From Hyphobacterium sp. CCMP332 (GTDB lineage: Bacteria; Pseudomonadota; Alphaproteobacteria; Caulobacterales; Maricaulaceae), in contig NZ_CP058669.1 of assembly GCF_014323565.1 (NCBI RefSeq), positions 1,329,501 to 1,393,500 on the forward strand: a DNA stretch of 64,000 bases, in the 5' to 3' direction. Below are positions 56,301 to 64,000 of this stretch, in pieces (positions within the stretch are counted from its first letter, which is position 1; the number at the start of each line of letters is the position of its first letter). A program made the position numbers and the translations under genes. The notes under the pieces were generated by a model. That model saw only the letters and a list, made by a program, of their open reading frames with translations. It was not told the origin of the DNA and did no database searches.

Positions 56301-56588
56301 ACAACCATCACCACGATATTCGGCCTTCTGCCCATGGTCTTCCAGATCAATGCCAATTTCGGGACGGGCGTGATCGGCATTGGCGGACCGTCATCGGAAT
56401 GGTGGGTGCAGCTGTCCAGCGCCGTGGTCTGGGGGCTGGGCTTTGCCACCCTGCTGACCCTCATCCTGACGCCGGTTTTCCTGGGCGCCCCCTTGCGCAT
56501 GGGCAATTTCCGCCGCCGCATGGTGGGGCTGGTGCGGGAGCGTCTCGGCCGGGCGTCGCCTTCGCCGGAGACGAAACCCGCCGGTTAA
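53376..56588 (+). CDS. RND-family efflux permease
   Basis: A 1070-residue inner-membrane proton/drug antiporter of the AcrB fold, trimeric, with two repeats of six helices and large periplasmic loops. TM1 FAVNRVRMILVIFGVLLMAG is followed by EGLEELNTTGQLGAGSMVLE. TM4 reads MVLAVGLLVDGAIVVVEYAD: the first proton-relay Asp is kept and the second position is Gly, as in many non-AcrB RND pumps. TM10 reads VNNNIVLIDTFHRLRESGFG, and RPVMLTTITTIFGLLPMVFQ is typical. No outer membrane channel gene follows; TolC at 49112 is a candidate partner. Substrate unknown. Confidence 0.94.
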   Translation: MTGIVDFAVNRVRMILVIFGVLLMAGLVSYVTAPKESDPDVPIPFVGVIVPLEGLSPEDAERLILRPAETELRAIEGLEELNTTGQLGAGSMVLEFDVTFDADQAILDVREAIDLARREFPEDAREPVLREVNAALAPAIVVQLYGDVPERALYRLARDLQDELESLPSVLEANLAGAREELLEVIIDPARLTSYGISSAQVINAVQSNNQLVAAGALDTGDARFQVKVPGLFESAEDALSLVVARNGDSVVTLADLADVRRTFKDRDGFARYNGRPAFSLQVVRRPGANVIDMTSEVREAVGIAAGNWPESVGHAFSLDVSTYVQDSLNSLTSSITLAIVLVMILVVAALGLRSALLVGIAIPSSFLFSFLLLSIFGYSVNFMVMFAMVLAVGLLVDGAIVVVEYADRKLAEGTPRRESYALAGKRMFWPIVSSTGTTLAAFLPFLFWNTIPGQYMAYLPTTLIFVLSSALVMALVFLPALGSVIGKQPMKGDPGTLAMLSAESASKPTELPGVTGLYARTIASLVQRPLTVAAVTLAVVIGTVFWFGATPHRTEFFLDTEPEQVYVFVRARGNLSPAEQYGLAVQVEERLDNIDGIRGYFTTAGSAAQSGSFNDGVSGAPSDAVARIFIEFFPHGQRRDGRDILADIREAVADIPGLVTEVRPFENGPPVGKDVQVELRSDNFEALDAAARMVRARLDQTDGLVDIEDTLPLPGLEWRLQVDREEAGRFGADIAQIGAAVQLVTNGALVGRYRPDDADEEVDIRVRFPAEYRGIDALDQLRVNTPEGSVPFSNFVTRSAHQRVDSINRRDGKRVIEIRANADAGFAANLLRDELRSWIDAEQAAGRISTDVDIRFRGADEETAEAAEFFAVAMLASLFMMAVILLWQFNNFWHVFLTLQAVVLSVVGVMIGIQLSFSYISVLFVGTGVVTLAGIVVNNNIVLIDTFHRLRESGFGIDDAIVRTAAQRLRPVMLTTITTIFGLLPMVFQINANFGTGVIGIGGPSSEWWVQLSSAVVWGLGFATLLTLILTPVFLGAPLRMGNFRRRMVGLVRERLGRASPSPETKPAG

Positions 56589-56645
56589 AACTGGTAATTG
56601 CGAAAGCGCCATGGCAATCTCCTCAATCTGACTGGGGAGATCACC

Positions 56646-58520
56646 ATGCGTGCAATCATCACAATCCTGCTTCTTGCTCTGTTGCCCACCGCCAGTTTTG
56701 CGCAGGATTATGCCATCGAGGCGATGTCGGAAGCCCATATCCGGCAAAGTATCGAGGTCGCATGGACCGCCGCGGATGAAACCGGAAGCATGATTGAAAT
56801 CCGCCCTCTGGAAGAGGGTGCCCGGCGTGTGGCCTATTCCTACCTTCAGACGAACCCGGAATTCATCGAAGCTCCCGAACAGCCCGGCGACTATCTCCTG
56901 GTCTTCACGCATGGTGGCGAGGTCGTCGCCAGTCAGCCCCTGAGCGTGGTCATGGCCGAAGCGACAATTGCGGCTCCGGAAACAGCGGGTGCAGGCGAAT
57001 CCATTGAAGTCAGCTGGACCGGTCCGATCAGCCGCAGCGACATGATCACATGGGCCGAGCGCGATGGTGAGGCCATTCGCGGGTCATCCTACGGATATGT
57101 CGGAAATTCACCGGAAGGCTCCCGCAGTCTGCGCGCACCGGCGGATGCTGGGGAGTATGACGTTGTTTACCGGACGGGCAGCACCATTCTGGCGCGGGCG
57201 CCCGTAACAGTGGGCAGCATATCTGCAACCGTGACCGCGCCTGCGACCGTCCATGCGGGCGGCAGCATCGACGTCACGTTCGAGGGCCCGGAAAATTCCG
57301 GTGACCTCGTCACATTCGGTGATCGCGATGGCGATTCGCGGAGCGGTATCGGCTCCTATGTGTATGTCGGAAACGCGACCGGCAACAGCGTGTCGCTCCG
57401 CGTTGGCGAGACATTGGGCGAATTCGACGTCGTCTATGTCTCCAATGGACGGGTCATAGGGCGCTCCCCCATCGATATCGTCGAAGCCAGCGTTGAGATC
57501 GACGGGCCCGGCGAAGTCCATGCCCGGTTTCGCTTCGACGTCGCCTGGGAAGGGGCCGGCAATGGCGGCGACATGATTTTCATTTCCGATACTGACGGCA
57601 ACAGTTTCGATTACAGCTATGTTGACCCCGCCTCGGCGACTGTCGAGCTTGTGGCACCTGAAAATATTGGCGACTACAGCCTCGTTTACCGCACGCGCGG
57701 CGCCGCCATCATGGATACCGAACCCCTGTCAGTCACCCCGGCACCGAATCCGCCCGGCGAACTGATCGTCACACAAAACCGCGCGGCGCTTGGATCCGGC
57801 GATGCCGTCGAGATCATCCTCGATGCGTCCGGCTCCATGCTGCAGCGCATTGGCGGTGACCGCCGCATTGAAATCGCAAAGACGACGCTCACAACGCTCG
57901 TCAACGAGACGATTCCCGAAGGCACCGGCTTCGCCCTGCGCGTGTTCGGACATCGTGAGGCGGATAGCTGCCGCACCGATCTGGAAATTCCGCTCGGCCC
58001 GATGGATGCCGCAGCGGTGACCTCAACCATCGCCGGCATCAATGCCATGAATCTGGCCCGCACACCCATCGGTGCGTCCATCGCCCATGTCCGCACCGAT
58101 CTCGCGGGCGCGACGGGGCAGCGCGTGCTCGTTGTCCTGACCGATGGCGAAGAGACCTGCGATGGCGATGCGGCCAGCGAAATTGCCGCTCTGCGGGCGC
58201 TGGGATGGGATATCCGCGTCAATATTGTCGGCTTTGCGATTGATGATGCCGATCTGGAACAGACCTTTGAAAGCTGGGCCGCCGCCGGCAATGGCAGCTA
58301 TTTCAGCGCTGTCGATGCAGAAGGTCTGGCGGACGCCATGACCCGCGCTGTCGCCACGCGGTTCGAGGTGATCGACGCGGAGGGCAACACTGTGGCCTCG
58401 GGCCTGACCGGAGGCGATCCGATCACGCTGCCGACAGGTGATTACACAATTTCCGGCGGCGGCCGCGAAGTCAGCGCCGCCATTCTGTCGGAAGAATTGA
58501 CGACGGTCGGACTGGACTAG
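56646..58520 (+). CDS. Secreted protein with four beta repeats and a VWA domain
   Basis: A 624-residue exported protein (signal MRAIITILLLALLPTASFA). Residues about 22-372 are four units of about 90 residues, each ending in a pattern like GDYLLVFTHGGEVVASQPLSV, GEYDVVYRTGSTILARAPVT, GEFDVVYVSNGRVIGRSPID and GDYSLVYRTRGAAIMDTEPL. A VWA domain follows: EIILDASGSMLQ with MIDAS Asp393, NLARTPIGASIAHVRTDLAG, VLVVLTDGEETCDGD and FAIDDADLEQTFESWAAAGN. A short C-terminal beta domain completes it. It lies 57 bases downstream of the RND pump on the same strand. Function unknown; metal-dependent adhesion or assembly is inference. Confidence 0.82.
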   Translation: MRAIITILLLALLPTASFAQDYAIEAMSEAHIRQSIEVAWTAADETGSMIEIRPLEEGARRVAYSYLQTNPEFIEAPEQPGDYLLVFTHGGEVVASQPLSVVMAEATIAAPETAGAGESIEVSWTGPISRSDMITWAERDGEAIRGSSYGYVGNSPEGSRSLRAPADAGEYDVVYRTGSTILARAPVTVGSISATVTAPATVHAGGSIDVTFEGPENSGDLVTFGDRDGDSRSGIGSYVYVGNATGNSVSLRVGETLGEFDVVYVSNGRVIGRSPIDIVEASVEIDGPGEVHARFRFDVAWEGAGNGGDMIFISDTDGNSFDYSYVDPASATVELVAPENIGDYSLVYRTRGAAIMDTEPLSVTPAPNPPGELIVTQNRAALGSGDAVEIILDASGSMLQRIGGDRRIEIAKTTLTTLVNETIPEGTGFALRVFGHREADSCRTDLEIPLGPMDAAAVTSTIAGINAMNLARTPIGASIAHVRTDLAGATGQRVLVVLTDGEETCDGDAASEIAALRALGWDIRVNIVGFAIDDADLEQTFESWAAAGNGSYFSAVDAEGLADAMTRAVATRFEVIDAEGNTVASGLTGGDPITLPTGDYTISGGGREVSAAILSEELTTVGLD

Positions 58521-60328
58521 TCGGACACGCCCGGTTCCGATGCGGTCTCGGCCTGACGCCGCCACATCTGCGCATACAATCCGTCTTTCGCAAGCAGCTC
58601 GGCATGAGTACCGCGCTCGGCGATCCGGCCGGCTTCCAGAACCAGGATCTGGTCGGCCCCGGCAATGGTCGACAGGCGGTGCGCCACGGCCAGCGTTGTT
58701 CGCCCCTTCGCCGCTTCGGCGAGTGCGACCTGCACCTCGCGTTCGGTTTCGGAATCGAGCGCTGACGTGGCCTCATCCAGGATCAGAAGCCGCGGATTCT
58801 TGAGAATGGCACGCGCCACACCGACGCGTTGCTTCTCGCCGCCCGACAGCTTCAGACCGCGTTCGCCCACACGCGTTTCCAGACCCTCCGGCAATTCCCG
58901 GATAAAAGCGCCCAGCTGGGCCCGGTCAGCGGCTTCCATCAGCTGCGCTTCGTCGGCGTCCGGATCGCCATACTGGATATTGGCGCGCAGCGTGTCGTTG
59001 AAAAGAACAACATCCTGCGGCACGAGTCCCAGTTCGGCGCGCAACGAGTCCTGTGTGACGTTGCGAATATCCTGACCGTCGATCTCGATTCTTCCCGATG
59101 CCGGATCATAGAAGCGGAAAAGAAGCTTCAAAAGGGTCGACTTGCCGGCGCCCGACGGCCCACACACGCCGGTAAAGCTGCCGGCGGGCAGAACAAAGCT
59201 GAGCCCGTCAATCGAACGATCACGCCCCTCATGGGAAAAGCTGACGTCATCAAACTGCACAGCCCCGCCCCGATCCTCCAGCGCAATGGCACCATCCGCA
59301 TCCGCGACGTCCGGCTGAATCGCCAACGTCTCGAACAACCGCTCCATATCCACCGCCGCCTGACGAATTTCCCGGTACGCCCAGCCCAGAATGTTGAGCG
59401 GTTGATAGATATTCATCAGGATCAGCGTCACGGCCGCGATATCACCCGCACCCATGACACCATTCCAGGCTTTCCATCCGGCCACGACCGCCATGGCCAG
59501 CAAGCCGAGATTCATGATCAGGGCCTGCAAGCCGTTCAGAAGGGCCAATGAACTCATCGAGCGCGAGGCCGCGTCGGCATAGCGCGTCAGGGCCTCGTCA
59601 TAACGGTCCGTTTCGCGGCGTTCGGCGGCAAAGGATTTCACCGTCTCGAAATTCATCAGCGCATCGACCGCGCGCGCGCTGGCTTCATTGTCGGCTTCAT
59701 TCATGTCCCGGCGCAGCTTCACGCGCCATTCGGTGACCGCCAGCGTCGACAATGCATAGAGCGCAACCGTCACGACGGCGATCACCGGGAACTCCCAGCC
59801 ATAGGCAATGCCCATGACTGACGCCGCCAGCAGCAATTCCACCACGGTCGGGCCGATATTGAAGACAAAGAAGCGCAGGAAGAAATCAATCGCCCGTGCG
59901 CCGCGATCAATGATCCGGCTGAGCGCACCAGTGCGCTTGGTCTGGTGATAGCCGATGGATAACCGCTGAACATGGCCAAAGGCGCGCACAGCCATCAGCC
60001 GCTGCGCATCCTGGCTGACCGGCGCAAAGAAGGCATCCCGCAATTGCGGTGCGCCAACACTCAGGAAGCGCGCGCCGGCATAAAGGATGAAGGCGAGGAC
60101 AAAGCCCCAGATCGCCGTCTCGGCCGTTCGCTCGGTGATCGCATTGACGCCCTCGCCAAACGCCACCGGTGCCGTCACGGCGAATACCTTGGCGATCAGG
60201 GTCAGGATCAGGGCCAGCGCCATCCGGGGACGCCAGCGGCGCATATCGTCCGACAGTAGCAGTTTGAAGAGCCGGCCCAGCGCTTTTTGAAAATCGCCCT
60301 CGGGCGGCTTTGTTTCGGTCGGTGTCAT
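58517..60328 (-). CDS. Atm1/ABCB7-type ABC exporter (fused permease-ATPase)
   Basis: A 603-residue half-transporter counted from MTPTETKPPEGDFQKALGRL; the longer frame to 60412 overlaps the HU terminator. Six helices precede the ATPase. The stretch VDALMNFETVKSFAAERRET (226-233 core NFETVKSF) is a hallmark of the Atm1 family, which exports glutathione-linked sulfur or metal adducts. ATPase motifs: Walker A GPSGAGKST (390-398), signature LSGGEKQR, LLILDEATSALDSE, H-loop AVAHRLSTI. It converges with the VWA gene (overlapping stops). Confidence 0.88.
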   Translation of the reverse strand: MTPTETKPPEGDFQKALGRLFKLLLSDDMRRWRPRMALALILTLIAKVFAVTAPVAFGEGVNAITERTAETAIWGFVLAFILYAGARFLSVGAPQLRDAFFAPVSQDAQRLMAVRAFGHVQRLSIGYHQTKRTGALSRIIDRGARAIDFFLRFFVFNIGPTVVELLLAASVMGIAYGWEFPVIAVVTVALYALSTLAVTEWRVKLRRDMNEADNEASARAVDALMNFETVKSFAAERRETDRYDEALTRYADAASRSMSSLALLNGLQALIMNLGLLAMAVVAGWKAWNGVMGAGDIAAVTLILMNIYQPLNILGWAYREIRQAAVDMERLFETLAIQPDVADADGAIALEDRGGAVQFDDVSFSHEGRDRSIDGLSFVLPAGSFTGVCGPSGAGKSTLLKLLFRFYDPASGRIEIDGQDIRNVTQDSLRAELGLVPQDVVLFNDTLRANIQYGDPDADEAQLMEAADRAQLGAFIRELPEGLETRVGERGLKLSGGEKQRVGVARAILKNPRLLILDEATSALDSETEREVQVALAEAAKGRTTLAVAHRLSTIAGADQILVLEAGRIAERGTHAELLAKDGLYAQMWRRQAETASEPGVSD

Positions 60329-60377
60329 GAGCGTCAGATAGGATGAACGCAGCACAATAACCAGAGCCAAAAGAAAA

Positions 60378-60403
60378 CGCCGCCCGGGTTTCCCCGAACG
60401 GCG
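60378..60403 (-). terminator. Rho-independent terminator of the HU gene
   Basis: On the minus strand CGCCGTTCGGG-GAAA-CCCGGGCGGCG forms a long GC stem with a GAAA loop, followed by TTTTCTTTT. It lies 29 bases past the HU stop codon. Confidence 0.88.
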
Positions 60404-60431
60404 CTTCTTCAACCGAAGTTGAAAGACTGAC

Positions 60432-60698
60432 TTAGATGTCTTTCAGGCCAGCTGCCGGACGGAAAGCCGCCGACGTCTTGGCTTTGGACATCATCGTCTC
60501 GCCGGTGCGCGGATTGCGAACCTGACGAGCTTCACGATGCTTGGCATAGAAGGTGCCGAAACCGGCCAGCTGGACATTGTCCTTGCCTTTGACGGCACCA
60601 ACGATGGCTTCGATCGTAGCATCGACAGCTTCACCGGCTTGTGCCTTGGACATGCCAGTGGAGTCGGCGACAGCCTTGGCGAGATCTGATTTGTTCAT
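60432..60698 (-). CDS. hup: DNA-binding protein HU
   Basis: A small nucleoid protein that bends DNA as a dimer. From MNKSDLAKAVADSTGMSKAQ (60698, with GGGAGACCC upstream) it has 88 residues. It continues AGEAVDATIEAIVGAVKGKD, NVQLAGFGTFYAKHREARQV, RNPRTGETMMSKAKTSAAFR, with the arm Pro in RNPRTG. The in-frame stretch upstream of this Met is not conserved in HU and is excluded. Monocistronic, with its own terminator. Confidence 0.96.
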   Translation of the reverse strand: MNKSDLAKAVADSTGMSKAQAGEAVDATIEAIVGAVKGKDNVQLAGFGTFYAKHREARQVRNPRTGETMMSKAKTSAAFRPAAGLKDI

Positions 60699-60903
60699 TT
60701 TGGGTCTCCCCCAGAGTGTTGATTTGGTGCCCTGCAAACGGACGCCTGCAAGGCGCAACAGAACTGTTGACGACCCAATTGAGGACGCAGGCGACCTATA
60801 AAGCAAGGCCAAACCGCTGGATTTCGCCGCTGCAGCAAGGGATTCCGGCACTTTTCCGCTGTTTTTTGCAGTCCGGCACGGCTTTTGCGGTTAACAATTC
60901 ATT

Positions 60904-61110
60904 ATGAGCCGCAATGAGCCACCCATGAATACTGCCAACGCCCTGCGGATGATTCGCCTGATTCCCGCCCCGATTCTCGCGGCGGTAGCCGGATTCGCCC
61001 TGCTGAAAGCCCTCGGCCTCGATGGTCCCTGGCCCGAACTCGCCGGCGCCATCGCCGGCGGCTATGTGCTGGGTGTGATTGCCCGGCGCGCCAAAATCAA
61101 TTCCCGGTAA
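60904..61110 (+). CDS. Small membrane protein of unknown function
   Basis: A 68-residue frame: MSRNEPPMNTANALRMIRLI, a hydrophobic segment PAPILAAVAGFALLKALGL and a second, weaker one (LAGAIAGGYVLGVIARRAKI). Gly/Ala packing and a basic end suggest a real small membrane protein. The second Met (60925) could be the start. Its last 14 bases overlap the end of the convergent metalloprotease-like gene. No family recognised. Confidence 0.5.
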   Translation: MSRNEPPMNTANALRMIRLIPAPILAAVAGFALLKALGLDGPWPELAGAIAGGYVLGVIARRAKINSR

Positions 61111-62089
61111 GCGACACGCCGTAGGCTTCCGCCAACGGCCTCAGATCATCTGGCCTATACAGCGAGAAGAGATCGCGTATCGCCGCGGCCGGGTCCGCCG
61201 CGTTTTGATGATAATACTCGCAAATCTGAAATCCCATCCAGTAGCCGATCTGCGGCGGCCACTCGGCGTGATCCGGATGACTTCCGGCAAACCACCCGGG
61301 CACGGAAAACGGCGGCGCATCCATCACGGCTTCGAATTCCGACCACAGCGCCAACTCATTGGCCTCTCCATAAATATGCCGGTCTCCCAGACGCCAGCCG
61401 GACGCCAGATACGTCAGATATTCCGCGCAGCCTTCGCGCACGGCGACCGCCAGCATGCTGCCGCCCTCTGGGTTATAGATAGAGCGATAGGCCTCAAGTC
61501 CGCCTTGCGAGGCAAGCTGCAACACATGCGCATTTTCATGAACGACAACCTGGGGCAGGTCGCGGGCATTGGCCCGGCCACCGGTTCCGTCTGGAAATTC
61601 TGTCATGTCAGTGTCAGCTGTCAGCGCGATCATATCCACCGCTACGGCAATATTGATCCGCGGTCTGGCCTCACCTGGTGTCAGAACCGGTGTCCCACCG
61701 GCCCGTTGATCGGCCACCAGGAAATAGGTCGGCACGACCTCGCCCGCCGGGGCCATCGCTTGAAGGCGGCTCAGCGCTAAAACGATCTCGTCTTCGCGCA
61801 TGGAGATATAGGCTTCCAGCGCCGGAAGGCCGCTATAATAGTTCGGGCGCTCGGCATAAGCATCAGCGATGGACGCCGTGCTGGTGTCATAGCGCTCGGC
61901 ATACGCCTGAAATGCCGGGCTGGCCTGCGCGACATATGACTCCATTGCCGTCAACGGGGATTCACCAGCCTCGATAGCTTGCAACGCCGCATTGAATTCC
62001 TGCAAGTCACCGAAGTGGAGTTCGGGGTCTGCATAAGCCGATGCGCCCCACACCAGACTGAGGCAAAAAGCGGTTTTGATCATTTTCAT
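61097..62089 (-). CDS. Exported predicted zinc protease (DUF2268-like)
   Basis: A 330-residue protein with a signal peptide (MKMIKTAFCLSLVWGASAYA). The zinc motif HENAH (HExxH) lies in DLPQVVVHENAHVLQLASQ, followed about 43 residues later by VREGCAEYLTYLASGWRLG, whose Glu would be the third ligand. The spacing and the GCAEYL block resemble DUF2268-type gluzincins. The protein continues PPQIGYWMGFQICEYYHQNA, also seen in such families. It would act in the periplasm. Family naming is by pattern only; the metalloprotease motif itself is clear. Confidence 0.7.
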   Translation of the reverse strand: MKMIKTAFCLSLVWGASAYADPELHFGDLQEFNAALQAIEAGESPLTAMESYVAQASPAFQAYAERYDTSTASIADAYAERPNYYSGLPALEAYISMREDEIVLALSRLQAMAPAGEVVPTYFLVADQRAGGTPVLTPGEARPRINIAVAVDMIALTADTDMTEFPDGTGGRANARDLPQVVVHENAHVLQLASQGGLEAYRSIYNPEGGSMLAVAVREGCAEYLTYLASGWRLGDRHIYGEANELALWSEFEAVMDAPPFSVPGWFAGSHPDHAEWPPQIGYWMGFQICEYYHQNAADPAAAIRDLFSLYRPDDLRPLAEAYGVSLTGN

Positions 62090-62170
62090 TGTGAGCTCTC
62101 GTTTTCAATCAACCGAAAAAGAGATGCCCAGAAGACCGCGTTCGGATGCAAGCAGTCGATTGTAGGCCGC

Positions 62171-62923
62171 CTATCCCGCGCCGCCATTATTGATCATGTA
62201 ATAGGCATACCCCATGCCCAACAGCCCCATGACAATGCCGCCAATGAAAACATAGATCATGGTGACGGCGGCGAAGATACCTCCCTTCAAAACTGTACCG
62301 GTCATCGTCATGGCCATGACCCCGCGCGCGCCCCTCACGAAGAAAAGCCAGTACGATAAAAAGATAATCAGCGGCACCCAGCTATACAATGCCATACTCG
62401 ACGACAGCGCCGTAATAATCATGACTAAAAGCCCGACAATCGTGCCACCTGTCAAAATCGCGAACGTCAAATTCACCCTCGCGACCCAGCTCAGCGACCT
62501 GTTGAAAGCCCCTACCAGAAAAGCCGAAAGAGCAGTGAAGCCGCCAACGACAATGGCATGCAGAAATGTGGCGGCATTGCCGTAATGCTCAGCAATGTCC
62601 TCGATCGAGGCATTGAACAGCCCCTCCATTCGCGGAATGGTTTCGGGCTGGGTCTGCCACTGACTGACCAGAAGCCCCGCATAGCCGCCCCACAGGAAGG
62701 ATATGAGGACCTGCAAGGCAATCAGACCTACGAACAACCGAACGGCGGGCGTATAGGTCACCCGGTCATTCACAGCATAAGACGCAAAAACAACATTCGG
62801 CCGGATGACGATGTCCTTCAGCGTTTTCAGTGCGCGAAAATTGACGCCGAACGCGTCTTCCAGCGTGTTATCGATTTCCTCGCGCTGGCGGGAAGGCGGC
62901 GTATCATCCGGATCCCGGCTCAT
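62171..62923 (-). CDS. DUF3667-like membrane protein
   Basis: A 250-residue protein starting MSRDPDDTPPSRQREEIDNT, using the ATG that overlaps the stop of the upstream reductase gene (ATGA). The soluble start FRALKTLKDIVIRPNVVFAS followed by YAVNDRVTYTPAVRLFVGLI resembles DUF3667 (a short 'rxPxxv...Yxxg.R.kYtxPxrLf' block, then membrane helices). Four to five helices follow, such as FLHAIVVGGFTALSAFLVG, FAILTGGTIVGLLVMIITAL and YSWVPLIIFLSYWLFFV. Function unknown. Confidence 0.65.
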   Translation of the reverse strand: MSRDPDDTPPSRQREEIDNTLEDAFGVNFRALKTLKDIVIRPNVVFASYAVNDRVTYTPAVRLFVGLIALQVLISFLWGGYAGLLVSQWQTQPETIPRMEGLFNASIEDIAEHYGNAATFLHAIVVGGFTALSAFLVGAFNRSLSWVARVNLTFAILTGGTIVGLLVMIITALSSSMALYSWVPLIIFLSYWLFFVRGARGVMAMTMTGTVLKGGIFAAVTMIYVFIGGIVMGLLGMGYAYYMINNGGAG

Positions 62924-63912
62924 ACCTTCACCAGCATCTTTCCGGTATTGGCGCCCGTGAACAAGCCGAGGAAGGCGTCGGGCATGTTCTCGATTCCCTC
63001 GACAATCGTATTGCGCGGCTTGACCTTGCCTTCGGCCATCCACTTGCCGAGATCGCCAATGAAGGCGGGCAGGAGGTCGAAATGGTCCGAGACGATGAAG
63101 CCCTGGATCCGCAATGACTTGCCGACGATATAGGTCAGATTGTCGGTGATTTTCGCACCCGGATCATTATAGCGCTGGATCATGCCACAGGCAGCAATCC
63201 GGCCTTTCGGCTTCAGAACTTCCAGCGCCGCGGTCCAGTGGGTGCCGCCGACATTTTCAAAATAGGCATTCACGCCGCCGCCATTCGCTTCGGCCACAGC
63301 CTTGTCGAGCCGGTCCACGGCCTTGTAATCCACCGCCGCATCGGCCCCGATGGACAGGCAATACTCCACCTTGTCCTGTCCGCCGGCTGTGGCGACGACC
63401 TTCGCGCCCATCGCCTTGGCAAACTGGATTGCGGCTGATCCCACCGCCCCGGCCCCGGCGGAAACCCAGATGCTCTCGCCCGCCTGCAGATCGATGCAGC
63501 GCTTCAGCCCGACATAGGCGGTCATGCCGGTCAGCCCGGCAATGCCCAGATAGTCTTCCGGAGCGATATGCGTGGTATCGATCTTGTTCAGGCCGGTTCC
63601 GTCCGAGATATAGGCTTCACGCCAACCATGCATGGAATTGACCCAGTCGCCTTCCTTGAACTTCGGATTATGGCTTTCCACCACCTGACCGACGGCACCG
63701 CCATCCATGACGGAATCCAGCGCAAACGGATCGACATAGGTGCGCACACCGCTCATCCGCCCGCGCATATAGGGGTCGACCGACAGGAATTTGTTGGCCA
63801 CCAATACCTGCCCCTCACCGGGGGCGCCGATATCTGTTTCTGCCATTTTGAAATTGGCGGCGGTCGGCTCGGTCTTGGGATAGGCGGTCAGGTGAATTTC
63901 GCGGGATTTCAT
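62920..63912 (-). CDS. NADP-dependent medium-chain dehydrogenase/reductase (CurA-like)
   Basis: A 330-residue zinc-less MDR-family reductase: MKSREIHLTAYPKTEPTAAN, NKFLSVDPYMRGRMSGVRTY (the DPYMRGRM block of the leukotriene B4 dehydrogenase/curcumin reductase group), GLTGMTAYVGLKRCI, the NADP fold WVSAGAGAVGSAAIQFAKAM, and YFENVGGTHWTAALEVLKPK. It probably reduces alpha,beta-unsaturated ketones with NADPH. Its stop overlaps the DUF3667-like start, and its start overlaps the stop of a further gene at the right edge, so it is the middle of a coupled set. Confidence 0.9.
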   Translation of the reverse strand: MKSREIHLTAYPKTEPTAANFKMAETDIGAPGEGQVLVANKFLSVDPYMRGRMSGVRTYVDPFALDSVMDGGAVGQVVESHNPKFKEGDWVNSMHGWREAYISDGTGLNKIDTTHIAPEDYLGIAGLTGMTAYVGLKRCIDLQAGESIWVSAGAGAVGSAAIQFAKAMGAKVVATAGGQDKVEYCLSIGADAAVDYKAVDRLDKAVAEANGGGVNAYFENVGGTHWTAALEVLKPKGRIAACGMIQRYNDPGAKITDNLTYIVGKSLRIQGFIVSDHFDLLPAFIGDLGKWMAEGKVKPRNTIVEGIENMPDAFLGLFTGANTGKMLVKV

Positions 63913-64000
63913 GAATTCTCACTCTCTATGGCGTGTTCGGCACTGATCCGGAACAGATCGATGACTGACATGTCGTATGTATTCTGCAACACCAATTCGG
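63909..64000 (-). CDS. C-terminal end of a gene running off the right edge
   Basis: The last 92 bases hold an open minus-strand frame ending MSVIDLFRISAEHAIESENS and a TGA that overlaps the ATG of the reductase gene (ATGA). About 29 residues are visible; no family can be named. The overlap is the same type of junction as at the other end of the reductase gene. Confidence 0.5.
   Translation of the reverse strand, partial: ELVLQNTYDMSVIDLFRISAEHAIESENS

Overview
The window is chromosomal DNA from an alphaproteobacterium, most likely a dimorphic or stalked marine member of the Caulobacterales (Maricaulaceae/Hyphomonadaceae type). The evidence is a recognisable PopZ polar organiser (48384-49016), an alphaproteobacterial LexA box of the form GTTC-N7-GTTC between ssb and uvrA, an arginine succinyltransferase (AST) operon, a valS-popZ-tolC-pcm-like block, and a long block dgt | SPOR-nagZ-scpA-scpB-tatABC-serS-surE-pcm-nlpD-yajC-secDF. 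The genus is an inference. I see no phage, plasmid, transposase, CRISPR array or defence island; almost everything is core housekeeping DNA.

Region 1-17.4 kb: catabolism and information processing, but nearly every gene is interrupted. On the minus strand lie astD (running off the left edge), astA, an M20 hydrolase and a Cys/Met PLP-dependent lyase, then an OmpA-type porin with a 25-proline hinge and a damaged LuxR-type response regulator. tRNA-Lys, a small lipoprotein gene, tgt-queA, a membrane-anchored endonuclease/exonuclease/phosphatase-family (EEP) protein, two cyclophilins, coaD, gyrA, a secreted protein of unknown function and ssb follow. Where the expected protein is clear, each break is explained by loss of one or two bases from a short run of identical bases. 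From uvrA (17577) to the right end no gene is broken. This looks like sequence error at a contig end, so broken genes are given as whole genes with the shifts noted.

Region 17.5-28.5 kb: uvrA; three adjacent paralogous membrane proteins of unknown function; a translationally coupled pair of exported proteins, one ending in a TonB C-terminal domain but lacking a membrane anchor; trmFO; an NDUFAF6-like squalene/phytoene synthase relative; and iron superoxide dismutase.

Region 28.5-49 kb: a PuuD-like membrane protein, then the envelope and division block on the minus strand. It covers Sec accessory proteins, NlpD, protein repair, SerRS, the Tat translocase, the ScpAB condensin subunits, NagZ and a SPOR protein. 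Six of its junctions are 4-base overlaps, implying translational coupling. dgt faces erpA and a nitroreductase, followed by xth, a DUF3137 protein, valS and popZ.

Region 49-64 kb: tolC with a degenerate Pcm-like methyltransferase, tRNA-Cys, an Mpo1-like protein, tRNA-Asn, and an RND efflux pair followed by a secreted VWA-domain protein. Then come an Atm1-type ABC exporter, HU, and a coupled group with a predicted metalloprotease, a DUF3667-like membrane protein and a zinc-less medium-chain reductase. No clearly new multi-gene system is evident. The best leads are the triple membrane paralogs, the anchorless TonB-domain pair, the RND/VWA module, and a Tgt that has lost two of its three zinc cysteines.
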